This document shows positions 26,856 through 34,921 of a stretch of DNA of 64,000 nt, piece after piece. The translations under genes and the position numbers were made by a program. This DNA is from Fidelibacterota bacterium. Lineage in GTDB: Bacteria; Pseudomonadota; Alphaproteobacteria; Rhodospirillales; Rhodospirillaceae. The stretch's first letter is position 1; every line of letters begins with the position of its first letter. The stretch lies in the NCBI GenBank assembly GCA_947476625.1, contig CANJRA010000004.1:62001-126000 (forward strand). Direction: 5' to 3'. The notes beneath the pieces are model-generated. The model saw nothing but the letters and a program-made list of their open reading frames with translations. It was not told the DNA's origin and ran no database searches.

Positions 26856-29381
26856 ATGTCGCTCGATTCCTCTCCTAATCCCTCCGTCGTTGGCGTCCAA
26901 GTCCGGCTTGCTTTGGCATGGCTGGCGGTGGCCTGGGAACGCCTGTGGTCGCGCCTCTGGATCGTCGCCGTCGGCCTCGAGGTTTTGCTCATCGTCGTGC
27001 TGGTCGATGTGCTGCCGTCATTTCACTGGATCGTTCACACGCTTCTCCTGCTCGCCGCTGCGGCTGGGATCGGAACGCTGATCGCGCGGCGTCTGCGCGG
27101 CTTCACGTGGCCCACACGCGACGACGCGCGCGTGCGTTTAGAGGCGTCATCGGCGGTCACGCACCGCCCCCTCACGGCAGTAGAGGATTCATTGCCGCCG
27201 GGCGCGAGTGCCGTGCAAAAGGCGATGTGGCACCTTCATCAGGTGCGCGCGCTGGCGGATCTGAAGCGCTTGCGCGTCACCGGACCTGCACCCGGCATTG
27301 CACGACGCGACCGTTTCGCCTTCCGCGCCGCTATCGTGCTTGTTCTGATGATCGCCGTCATCGGCGGTTGGCACGATCTCGGCCCGCGCCTCGCGCGCGG
27401 CCTTTGGCCTTTGCCGAAAAGCGGCGCCACAATGGTCGCTGTGAAAGTATGGGTAACGCCGCCGCCCTACACCAACCGTTCGCCCATCTATTTGGAAACG
27501 CCGTTACCGGCGGGCGCTCATGCGCCTGCGATCTTGGATATCCCCGCAAACAGCACCGTGCTCGCGGTGGTGACCGGCACCGAGCGCGAGATCGCGCTTC
27601 AGTTTGACGACGTCAAACAACCGCTGGAAAAACTTGCCACCGCCACGCAACGGGCTACCGTTACCCTAAAGCCGCTGAAGCGGCTGGAAGTGCGCCAAGG
27701 CACGCGGATGCTGGCCGGCTGGGACGTCAATTGGATTCCCGACGCGCCGCCGCAAATCTCTTACGCCGGACCACCCGCCGAAGCGCCGCGCTGGCGTCTG
27801 CGGATTCCGTATAAGGTCAGCGACGACTATGGCATCCCCTCGGTAAAAGCACGCTTCACGAAAGCCAGCAACGCCGCCGCCGCGCCGATCGAAGTTCCGC
27901 TGAGTACGCCCGCCGACGCTGGTAAGGCGTTCGCATACGCGTCATTCCATGATCTGACGTCGCATCCCTGGGCCGGACAGAAAGCCATTCTCGTACTAAC
28001 GGCAACCGATCACGCCGGCCAGACGGCAACGACACGCGAGGTCGAGATTGTGCTGCCGGAACGCGATTTCACGCATCCCGTCGCCAAGGAACTCGCCGGC
28101 CTGCGCAAGAATTTGCTGTCTGAAACGGACGATGCTCCGGCGCGCGCTTTGGAAGGCGTCACGCGTATTCTCGATCATCCCCAGAGCTTCAACGGCGATT
28201 CCCTGGTGCATTTAACTTTATCAACCGCCAAGTATCGGCTTGCGTACAGCGCATCCGACGAGACGACGGAGAGCGTACCGGATCTTTTGTGGCACGCAGC
28301 CATACGCATTGAGGACGGCAATCTTGTCGGCGCCGAGCAGCGGCTGGCAGCGGCGGAGAAAGAACTACGCGATGCTATTGAACGCGGCGCGCCGCCCGAA
28401 GAGGTCGCGCAGTTGCTCGAGCAACTGAAGGAAGCCGTGGCCGACTATGCGAAAGCCATGGCCGAGAAAAATCCCGGCCAAAAGAACGATCCCGGCAAAA
28501 AGGCCGACTCGACAGCAAAAGACATGCAGTCGTCGATGGAAGACATCAAGCGCATGTCGGAGATGGGCGCACAGGACGCCGCCAAAAAAGCGCTGGCCAA
28601 GCTGCAAAAGCAGCTACAGGCCATGCGTAACGGCATGCAGAACAAATCTGCCGAGTCCGCGGAGGCCGAGAAACTGCAAGAGGCCATGCGCGATCTGACT
28701 GAAAAACAGTCTGAACTGATGGACGAAAGCTTCGAGCAGGCGCGCAAAGAGGAAAAGGAGCGCGCCAAAAAATACGGCGACGACAAAGACAAACAAGACG
28801 CTGATCGCCAGAATCAAAAACAAGCCAGCCAAAAGAATCAAAAAGACAATCAAAAAAGCGATCACAGCGGCGCGCAACAAAACGGTAAATCGTCCTCCTC
28901 TGGCCAGGCCGCCGCGCAAAAACAAAACTCTCTTCGCGAACAACTGCAAGCCGTCCAGGAAAGACTGGAGCATTTGACCGGCAAGCAGTCGGAGACGATG
29001 CAGCAGGCCGACAACGCCATGTCCGCAGCGAGCGGCTCGCTCAGCGCGGCCGATTGGGAACAAGGCGCTTCGCAACAAAGCAAGGCGCTCGCCCAGTTAC
29101 AGCAAGGCATGCAACAACTCGGCGAACAGATGAAGTCGCTGGAAGAAAAGATGAGCATGGAGGGCGAACAGCCCGGCGGTCAGCAGATGGATCAATCGGA
29201 TTCAGCGCCCAGCCGCGGCAGCAACGGCGCCGAACATGTCGATGTGCCTACGGGGCCCGACACCGCCGGCGCCGCGCAACGCGTACGTACTATTCTGGAA
29301 GAGATTCGCAAACGCTCCAGCGACCGCACGCGTCCCGAATCTGAACAAGAGTATCTGCGGCGCTTGCAAAAGCAGTTTTAA
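26856..29381 (+). CDS. DUF4175 (TIGR02302-type) membrane protein
   Basis: An 841-aa protein typical of alphaproteobacteria, in its usual place after lysA. Two membrane helices occur near residues 30-80 and one near 145-165; a long extracytoplasmic-type domain follows, with a TPPPYT segment around 205 and beta-rich repeats. Beyond ~520 it becomes Gln/Lys/Glu-rich and strongly coiled-coil (LAQLQQGMQQLGEQM, LREQLQAVQERLEHL), with polar low-complexity around 640-690. The C-terminus ends RTILEEIRKRSSDRTRPESE. Function is not established; an envelope role is usually assumed. Confidence 0.88.
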   Translation: MSLDSSPNPSVVGVQVRLALAWLAVAWERLWSRLWIVAVGLEVLLIVVLVDVLPSFHWIVHTLLLLAAAAGIGTLIARRLRGFTWPTRDDARVRLEASSAVTHRPLTAVEDSLPPGASAVQKAMWHLHQVRALADLKRLRVTGPAPGIARRDRFAFRAAIVLVLMIAVIGGWHDLGPRLARGLWPLPKSGATMVAVKVWVTPPPYTNRSPIYLETPLPAGAHAPAILDIPANSTVLAVVTGTEREIALQFDDVKQPLEKLATATQRATVTLKPLKRLEVRQGTRMLAGWDVNWIPDAPPQISYAGPPAEAPRWRLRIPYKVSDDYGIPSVKARFTKASNAAAAPIEVPLSTPADAGKAFAYASFHDLTSHPWAGQKAILVLTATDHAGQTATTREVEIVLPERDFTHPVAKELAGLRKNLLSETDDAPARALEGVTRILDHPQSFNGDSLVHLTLSTAKYRLAYSASDETTESVPDLLWHAAIRIEDGNLVGAEQRLAAAEKELRDAIERGAPPEEVAQLLEQLKEAVADYAKAMAEKNPGQKNDPGKKADSTAKDMQSSMEDIKRMSEMGAQDAAKKALAKLQKQLQAMRNGMQNKSAESAEAEKLQEAMRDLTEKQSELMDESFEQARKEEKERAKKYGDDKDKQDADRQNQKQASQKNQKDNQKSDHSGAQQNGKSSSSGQAAAQKQNSLREQLQAVQERLEHLTGKQSETMQQADNAMSAASGSLSAADWEQGASQQSKALAQLQQGMQQLGEQMKSLEEKMSMEGEQPGGQQMDQSDSAPSRGSNGAEHVDVPTGPDTAGAAQRVRTILEEIRKRSSDRTRPESEQEYLRRLQKQF

Positions 29382-29403
29382 AACATCGCCGCGCCAGCCT
29401 GGG

Positions 29404-31557
29404 CTATTCGTCCCAGACCACGCCGTAACCGCCTTTGGCGAGATTGAGCTGCGGCAGTTCCATGCGGATTTCGAATTCAGAAGAACCGTTCGGATCGAGG
29501 ATGCCAACCGGTGCGTTGGCGGTCGAATCCTGAATGACTTCTTTTTTCTCGTTGTAGAGTTGCAAGCGCAAGTTCGGCACGGCCTTGGGAAGCTCCGAAA
29601 TGTTCGAGATAAAGCCGCGCACAACCAGGGTTTCGACGCCGCCGATACGCTGCAGGCGTTTTGACGATTCCGCGATTTTCAGCCCTACGCCAGGTTTGGC
29701 GGGCTCGGCGCCGACACTTTTGTAAAAGCCCGAGATGCCGGGCCACATTTCCACGAGAACGCCACGCCCGAGCCATATCATTCCCGCCAGCGTCAAAACG
29801 GCGAGACCCATGATGCCAACGGTGACGTAAGCCGGGTCGATCGGCTTGGTTTCTCTCTTTTTCTTCGCGGCCTTGCCTTTGGCACGTGCAGCAACACTGG
29901 CGAAACCGTCTTCTTCTTCATCCGCGTCTTCGTCGCCGTCTTCGGCCTGATCGCCAGGTCCGCCGCTTGTACCAAAGTTGGGGCGGTCGGCATCTGGATC
30001 AACGAGTTAGTCGTCATCGGCCTTCTTGCCACCCGGCCCACCGGATGCGCCGGCCTCGGCCTTGTCGGCCTCACCGGGGCCACTCGATGCGCCGGGCCCG
30101 CCGGATGCACCAGGCCCGCCAGAGGTACCGGCTTCGGGATCGTCCTTGCGGTTTGGCTCACCACTGACGAGCTGCGGATCTTCTTTTTTATGACCAGGCT
30201 CTCCGGCTTTAAGTGCGGCGGCTTCTTTTTTCGCTTTCGCCGCCTCGGGGCCACCGCTGGCACCTGCACCGGCGTCCGTCATCGGTTGTCCCGGCTGACC
30301 AGGGCCGCCGGCTTGACCCTTCATGGATTCACCCGGCGCACCTGAAGCACCAGCTTCGGACTTCAGCGATTCGCCCGGCGCACCCGCGGCACCGCTTTCG
30401 GACGCCATCGACTGACCTGGCGCACCGCCTTGGGTTTTACCATCGAGCATCGACTGTGCGCCTTGGCCCGGCGCGGCAATCGCGCCGCCCATTTGCGAAA
30501 CCCCGGGGGCGCCGGGAGCGCCCTGCGCCCCACCTTGCGGCTGCATCCAAGATTCTGAGGCGCCGCCAACCGCGCCCGCACCGGCTTGGCCCATCATCGA
30601 ATTGCCCGCCATAGCAGCCGCTTGAGGACCACCTTGCGCGCCGGCCTGCATCGGCTGCCCCGCCGCGCCCGGCGCGCTCGCGCCAGCCTGGCCGCGCATT
30701 GACTGTCCGGCCATAGCCGCCGCTTGCGGACCGCCTTGAGCGCCGGCTTGCATAGGTTGGCCAGGAGCGCCGGGCTGACCTGGAGCACCCGGTTGCTGTG
30801 TCCACGACACGGCACCTTGTCCCACGGCGCCCGCGCCTGCTTGCCCGCGCAGTGATTGACCAGACATAGCCGCCGCTTGCGGACCGCCTTGAGCACCAGC
30901 CTGCATAGGTTGGCCAGGAGCGCCGGGTGCGCCGGGTGCTCCGGGAGCCCCAGGCGCGCCCTGCGCGCCGCCTTGCGGTTGCATCCACGACACCGCGCCT
31001 TGCCCCACGGCACCGGCACCGGCTTGTCCGCGCATTGATTGACCGCCCATGGCCGCGGCCTGCGGACCACCCTTAGCGGCGGGCGCTCCGGCAATGGATT
31101 GGCCCGGCGGACCGGCCTGAGCGGGCGGTGATTGACTCTTTTGCATCCATGATTGTTGCGGAGGCGGGCCTTGCGGCCCGCGCGCCGGCTGTTGGCCGCG
31201 GTTCATCATCGAGATCGCGCCCTGCGGAAGCGCCGCCGCGACGGGTTGCGGACCCGGCGCCCGCGGCGCGCCCAAAGCAGCCGTTTGCACGCGTGGAGCG
31301 GGATTAATTGTGCCTAGCGGCGCAGCCTGAACACGCCCTTGCGTGCCCGCGGCGGCTTGCTGCTTTTGCGCAGCGGCATTGGCCGCGTTTTGCGCGTACT
31401 CTTCGCCCATGATGGATGCAAGATCCATCGATTCGACTTGCGCGCTTTGATACCAAGAGTGGCCACAGCTCGCGCATTTCAAAGCGCGGCCCTTCTTGCC
31501 CAACAGCTCTGTCGGGATTTCAAAGTGCTACGTGCAATTAGGGCAGGTGATCCGCAT
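29404..31557 (-). pseudogene. MJ0042 zinc-ribbon / FxLYD-type membrane protein with repeat expansion, broken by two in-frame stops
   Basis: One continuous frame runs from the ATG at 31557 to 29404 except for TAG at 31530-31528 (codon 10) and TAA at 30009-30007. Codons 1-31 encode a zinc ribbon (MRITCPNCT, stop, HFEIP... KCASCGHSW: Cys5/8 and Cys28/31). Then comes a ~480-residue Gly/Ala/Gln/Pro region with tandem repeats and collagen-like GAP triplets. After the TAA, the frame continues as an acidic stretch, KAAKKKRETKP, one membrane helix and a beta domain ending YGVVWDE, the standard C-terminal part of this alphaproteobacterial family. Intact relatives sit divergent from ftsE as here. Either a pseudogene or sequence errors. 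Confidence 0.75.
30610..31071 (-). repeat. Four imperfect tandem coding repeats, period 34-61 codons
   Basis: The peptide GGPQAAAMxGxSMxGQAGA recurs four times; the DNA blocks encoding GGPQAAAM lie at 31071-31048, 30888-30865, 30735-30712 and 30633-30610, i.e. spaced 183, 153 and 102 bp, all multiples of three. Between them AVGQGAVSWMQPQ and APGQPMQAGAQ are also repeated, with variable numbers of GAP triplets. The blocks are near-identical at DNA level, which points to recent slippage or recombination. Confidence 0.85.
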
Positions 31558-31853
31558 TCATTTACCCACACGCGCTGAGATTATCTTTCGCGTACGCTAT
31601 TGCCGCGATGATAACCTTCAGCTTTCGCCGGTTCACACCTAGGCGAATTTTTATAATACCTACAAGCGTGTTAATAGGAACTAAACGTCGGGGCGACGAA
31701 TAAATCACGGTAAATTTTGAGATAAAATCCGGCGCTTCATTTATCCTGTTTAAAGTCGAAAGCGATGTTAACGCGGCGCTAAGATTCACCTAGAAATGAG
31801 TTTCGTGTCAAAACTATAACGCATATCGCGGATAGGCTGGACGGTACGTTTAC
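31558..31853. other. AT-rich divergent intergenic region, zinc-ribbon gene / ftsE
   Basis: This 296-bp gap between divergently oriented genes is markedly AT-rich and must hold both promoters. A 75-codon minus-strand frame crosses it but shows no homology or ribosome site. I see no hairpin terminator or RNA gene here. Confidence 0.5.
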
Positions 31854-32594
31854 ATGGCGCTGTTACGTAAAAAGGACGAAGGCTTCTCCGGCGATACCGT
31901 CACGCTCGAACGGGTCGGCCTGCGCTATGACACAGGGCCCGACATCCTTTCCGATGTCTCCCTGAGCATCCCGCAAAAATCCTTTCATTTTTTGACCGGC
32001 CCGTCGGGCGCGGGCAAGACCTCGCTTCTCAGCCTGATGTATCTCGCGCAGCGCCCGAGCCGCGGCGAGGTCAAGCTGCTCGGCGAGGATGTCACCCGGG
32101 CCAAGCGCGCACGCTTGGCGATCATCCGCCGCAGGCTGGGTGTGGTGTTCCAGGATTTCCGGCTGCTCAATCATATGACGACGTTCGATAACGTAGCCTT
32201 GCCGCTGCGCATTGCCGGCGTCGGAGAACCCGTCGTACAGCGCAACGTCACCGAACTTCTCAATTGGGTAGGCCTCGAGGACTATATGCAGGCCCGCCCG
32301 GCGGTATTATCAGGCGGACAGAAACAACGCGTCGCTATTGCCCGCGCGGTGGTCAATCGACCCAGACTGATTCTCGCCGACGAACCTACAGGTAACGTCG
32401 ACGATGCAATTGCCGTAAGGCTGATGCAATTGTTCATCGAACTTCACAAACTCGGTGCCAGCGTCATCATCGCCACGCACAATGAATCTTTGGTGGAGCG
32501 ATTCCCTTTTCCAAGATTGCATTTGGACGCCGGTTCGGTTTCGGTGTTGCCGCCGCTAACAACGGCATCCGATCAACGCGCCGTAGGGATGTAG
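31854..32594 (+). CDS. ftsE: Cell division ATP-binding protein FtsE
   Basis: A 246-aa ABC ATPase: Walker [11 protein letters not shown]-loop FQDFRLL, signature [16 protein letters not shown], Walker [13 protein letters not shown] and H-loop IIATHN. The [20 protein letters not shown] stretch is FtsE-like. With FtsX it forms a complex that activates periplasmic peptidoglycan hydrolases at the septum rather than importing a substrate. The ~20-residue N-terminal extension is non-conserved. ftsX starts 7 bp after the stop. Confidence 0.96.
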   Translation: MALLRKKDEGFSGDTVTLERVGLRYDTGPDILSDVSLSIPQKSFHFLTGPSGAGKTSLLSLMYLAQRPSRGEVKLLGEDVTRAKRARLAIIRRRLGVVFQDFRLLNHMTTFDNVALPLRIAGVGEPVVQRNVTELLNWVGLEDYMQARPAVLSGGQKQRVAIARAVVNRPRLILADEPTGNVDDAIAVRLMQLFIELHKLGASVIIATHNESLVERFPFPRLHLDAGSVSVLPPLTTASDQRAVGM

Positions 32595-32601
32595 CTCACG
32601 C

Positions 32602-33486
32602 ATGTTTGGAATGCGCTCCGATCTACCGCTTCGTCGCGACAGCGTGGGAAGCTTTGTCTTATGGCTGGTGATGGTATTGGTGTTCATGGCGTCGCTGGCC
32701 GTGACGGTCAATTCCTACATTGGCGTCTTGCTGGACAATTGGAACCGCGGCGTCTCCGGCACACTGACAGTGCAGATTCCCGTCGGCGGCGGTGGCGATA
32801 AAGCCGCCGCACTCACAGTAAACAAAGTGGTCGATGTGCTGAAACGTCACCCCGCCGTCGCGAAGGCGGAAGCTGTGTCGCACGCCAAGGTGCGCGATCT
32901 TCTGAAGCCATGGCTCGGCGACGGCGAATTGATCGACGATCTGCCTTTACCCGCGTTGATCGACGTGGAGATGCGTGACGAGGCGCCCGATGCCATTGCC
33001 GCCGTCACGGCTTCGATTAAAACCGCCGCGCCCGAAGCGGTCATCGACGATCATCGTGTCTGGCTGGGGCGTGTTATGAGTCTTGCACAGGGTTTCAGTG
33101 TCGTGGCGTTGACGATTATGGCACTGGTCACAGGGGCGTTAGGTTTGACGATTATGTTTGCGACGCGCGCGAGCTTGGCGGAGTTTTCACAAGTCATCGA
33201 AATCTTGCATGTGGTCGGCGCCAAGGACGGCTATGTCGCCCGGCAATTTGCCCAACGCGCGCTGGTGCAAGGTATTCTCGGCGGCGCGGCCGGGTTGGCA
33301 CTATATGCGCCGGCGCTGGTTTTGGTGGGCTATTTGGCAAGCCGCGTCGATCCGGAGGTGCTGCCGGATGCCGCGTTGCCACCGCAGCATTGGCTGATCG
33401 TAGCCGCCCTTCCTTTCGCCGCCGGCCTATTGGCGATGATCACGGCTCACGTCACCGTTCGCCGCACATTGGCGGCAAAAGTCTGA
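32602..33486 (+). CDS. ftsX: Cell division protein FtsX
   Basis: A 294-aa FtsX-type permease: one N-terminal helix (FVLWLVMVLVFMASLAVTV), a periplasmic domain (~residues 45-160) that contacts amidase activators in known systems, then three helices of the MacB/FtsX C-terminal core, including ALVTGALGLTIMFATRASLAEFSQVIEILHVVGAKDGYVARQF, here quoted only as its start and end: ALVTGALGLTIM and HVVGAKDGYV. The pairing with ftsE confirms the assignment. Confidence 0.93.
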   Translation: MFGMRSDLPLRRDSVGSFVLWLVMVLVFMASLAVTVNSYIGVLLDNWNRGVSGTLTVQIPVGGGGDKAAALTVNKVVDVLKRHPAVAKAEAVSHAKVRDLLKPWLGDGELIDDLPLPALIDVEMRDEAPDAIAAVTASIKTAAPEAVIDDHRVWLGRVMSLAQGFSVVALTIMALVTGALGLTIMFATRASLAEFSQVIEILHVVGAKDGYVARQFAQRALVQGILGGAAGLALYAPALVLVGYLASRVDPEVLPDAALPPQHWLIVAALPFAAGLLAMITAHVTVRRTLAAKV

Positions 33487-33507
33487 TAGCTGGTATAGAC
33501 TTCGCGC

Positions 33508-34125
33508 ATGGTGAAATTCGTTTCCAACCCGATCGTCGGATGTATCGGCCTCGTGGCGCTCGCTTGGGCCGGCGGGCTGCTATGGTTCGGCGCGACGATT
33601 CCGACAACGGTCGAAGACAAAGCCACACACACCGATGCGATCGTTGTGCTGACGGGCGGCAGCGAGCGCATCGAAACCGGGCTCACGTTGCTTGATGAGG
33701 GCCTGGCCGAACACCTGTTCGTGTCGGGCGTTGGCGAGCAGGTAAAGACCGGCGATCTTTTGCCGCGGACCCGCGTTTTGCGACCCGAGCTGCGCGACAG
33801 TATCACTGTCGGCACCGCCGCCAACAACACGCCGGGCAACGCCATCGAGACTGCGGTTTGGGCGCGGGCTTCCAATGTACATTCCATTCGGCTGGTAACG
33901 GCGGCTTATCATATGCGCCGCAGCTTGCTGGAGTTTCATGCCGCCATGCCCGGCGTTGCCATCGTTCCACACGCGGTGTTTCCGGCGACGGTCAAAAGCG
34001 ATTGGTGGCGGTATCCCGGCACGGCCAGTCTGATCGCGCGCGAATACACAAAATTTCTCGCGACCTGGGTTCTCCAACATCTTAGTGGCGAGCGTGCCGG
34101 CCGCGCGACAAAGGACGCACCATGA
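33508..34125 (+). CDS. YdcF-like DUF218 membrane protein
   Basis: A 205-aa protein with one N-terminal helix (GLVALAWAGGLLWFGAT) followed by a DUF218 (SanA/YdcF) domain: DAIVVLTGGSERIETGL, LFVSGVGE, TAANNTPGNAIETAVWA and LVTAAYHMRRSLLEF, which matches the family's TxxxHxxRA block. SanA/ElyC-type members affect envelope barrier function and undecaprenyl-phosphate use. It lies 21 bp after ftsX and overlaps plsC by ATGA, the order common in alphaproteobacteria. Confidence 0.92.
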   Translation: MVKFVSNPIVGCIGLVALAWAGGLLWFGATIPTTVEDKATHTDAIVVLTGGSERIETGLTLLDEGLAEHLFVSGVGEQVKTGDLLPRTRVLRPELRDSITVGTAANNTPGNAIETAVWARASNVHSIRLVTAAYHMRRSLLEFHAAMPGVAIVPHAVFPATVKSDWWRYPGTASLIAREYTKFLATWVLQHLSGERAGRATKDAP

Positions 34126-34835
34126 CGAGCGCGGCGATTTGGCTGCGATCATGGCTGTATCTGATCGCTTTCGTGACATGGACCTTCTGCATAGCGATTG
34201 TCGGCCTGCCGACGCTTTCGACCCAGCGTTGGACACGGGCGCTGACGCGTCTATGGATTCGCGGCATCATGCTATTGGCGCGCAAGATCGTTGGCATCAC
34301 ATGCCGCGTAGTGGGACGCGAGCATGTACCGCCGGGTGCGTGCATTATCGCCGCGCAGCATCAGTCGTCCTTCGAGACCTATCGCCTCTTCCTGGAGTTG
34401 GAACATCCGATCTTCGTTTTGAAGCGCGAGTTAACGTGGATTCCGATTGTCGGCTGGTACATGCGGCGCGGCGGGCTTGTTCCCATCGACCGCGGCGCAG
34501 GCGCAGGCGCCATGCGCAAAATGTTACGCGCGGCGAAATCCGCCTTGAACACCGGTGGGCAAATGGTCGTATTTCCCGAAGGTACGCGCGTGCCGCCGGG
34601 TGAAAGCCGTCCCTACCGCCCCGGAATCGTCGCGCTGTACACACAGTGTGAGGTGCCGGTGATTCCCATGGCGCTTAATTCCGGTGTTCTGTGGGGCAAG
34701 ACCCGTATCCTGAAACTTCCCGGCGAGATCGTTTTTGAGTTCCTGCCGGCTTTGCCGCCGGGTCTCGACAAAGACGCCATGCTGAGCGAGCTGCGCGCCC
34801 GTCTCGACGCCTTCCAGCCGGATTCGGCGGCTTAG
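34122..34835 (+). CDS. plsC: 1-acyl-sn-glycerol-3-phosphate acyltransferase
   Basis: A 237-aa PlsC-type acyltransferase with an N-terminal membrane helix. The catalytic motif reads HQSSFE, i.e. HX4E instead of the textbook HX4D; this Glu form is frequent in alphaproteobacterial PlsC proteins. Other motifs are GWYMRRGGLVPIDRG and FPEGTR. It converts lysophosphatidate to phosphatidate. It ends the ftsE-ftsX-ydcF-plsC gene string, 86 bp before nrdJ. Confidence 0.93.
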   Translation: MTSAAIWLRSWLYLIAFVTWTFCIAIVGLPTLSTQRWTRALTRLWIRGIMLLARKIVGITCRVVGREHVPPGACIIAAQHQSSFETYRLFLELEHPIFVLKRELTWIPIVGWYMRRGGLVPIDRGAGAGAMRKMLRAAKSALNTGGQMVVFPEGTRVPPGESRPYRPGIVALYTQCEVPVIPMALNSGVLWGKTRILKLPGEIVFEFLPALPPGLDKDAMLSELRARLDAFQPDSAA

Positions 34836-34921
34836 CCAATATTTTCCCATTGAAAAATAATGATAATTTTCTTATCTGCTAGGATAAGAGAACAAAACCG
34901 GAATGTTGGAATTAACGTAAC

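Noticed and set aside
30490-31080. Regularly spaced repeats that could suggest a CRISPR array
   Set aside because: The repeats are coding, spaced by exact codon multiples, imperfect and of unequal spacing; there are no cas genes.
31562-31789. A 75-codon minus-strand frame upstream of the zinc-ribbon gene
   Set aside because: Starts with GTG without a ribosome site, lies in the promoter region and shows no recognisable domain.
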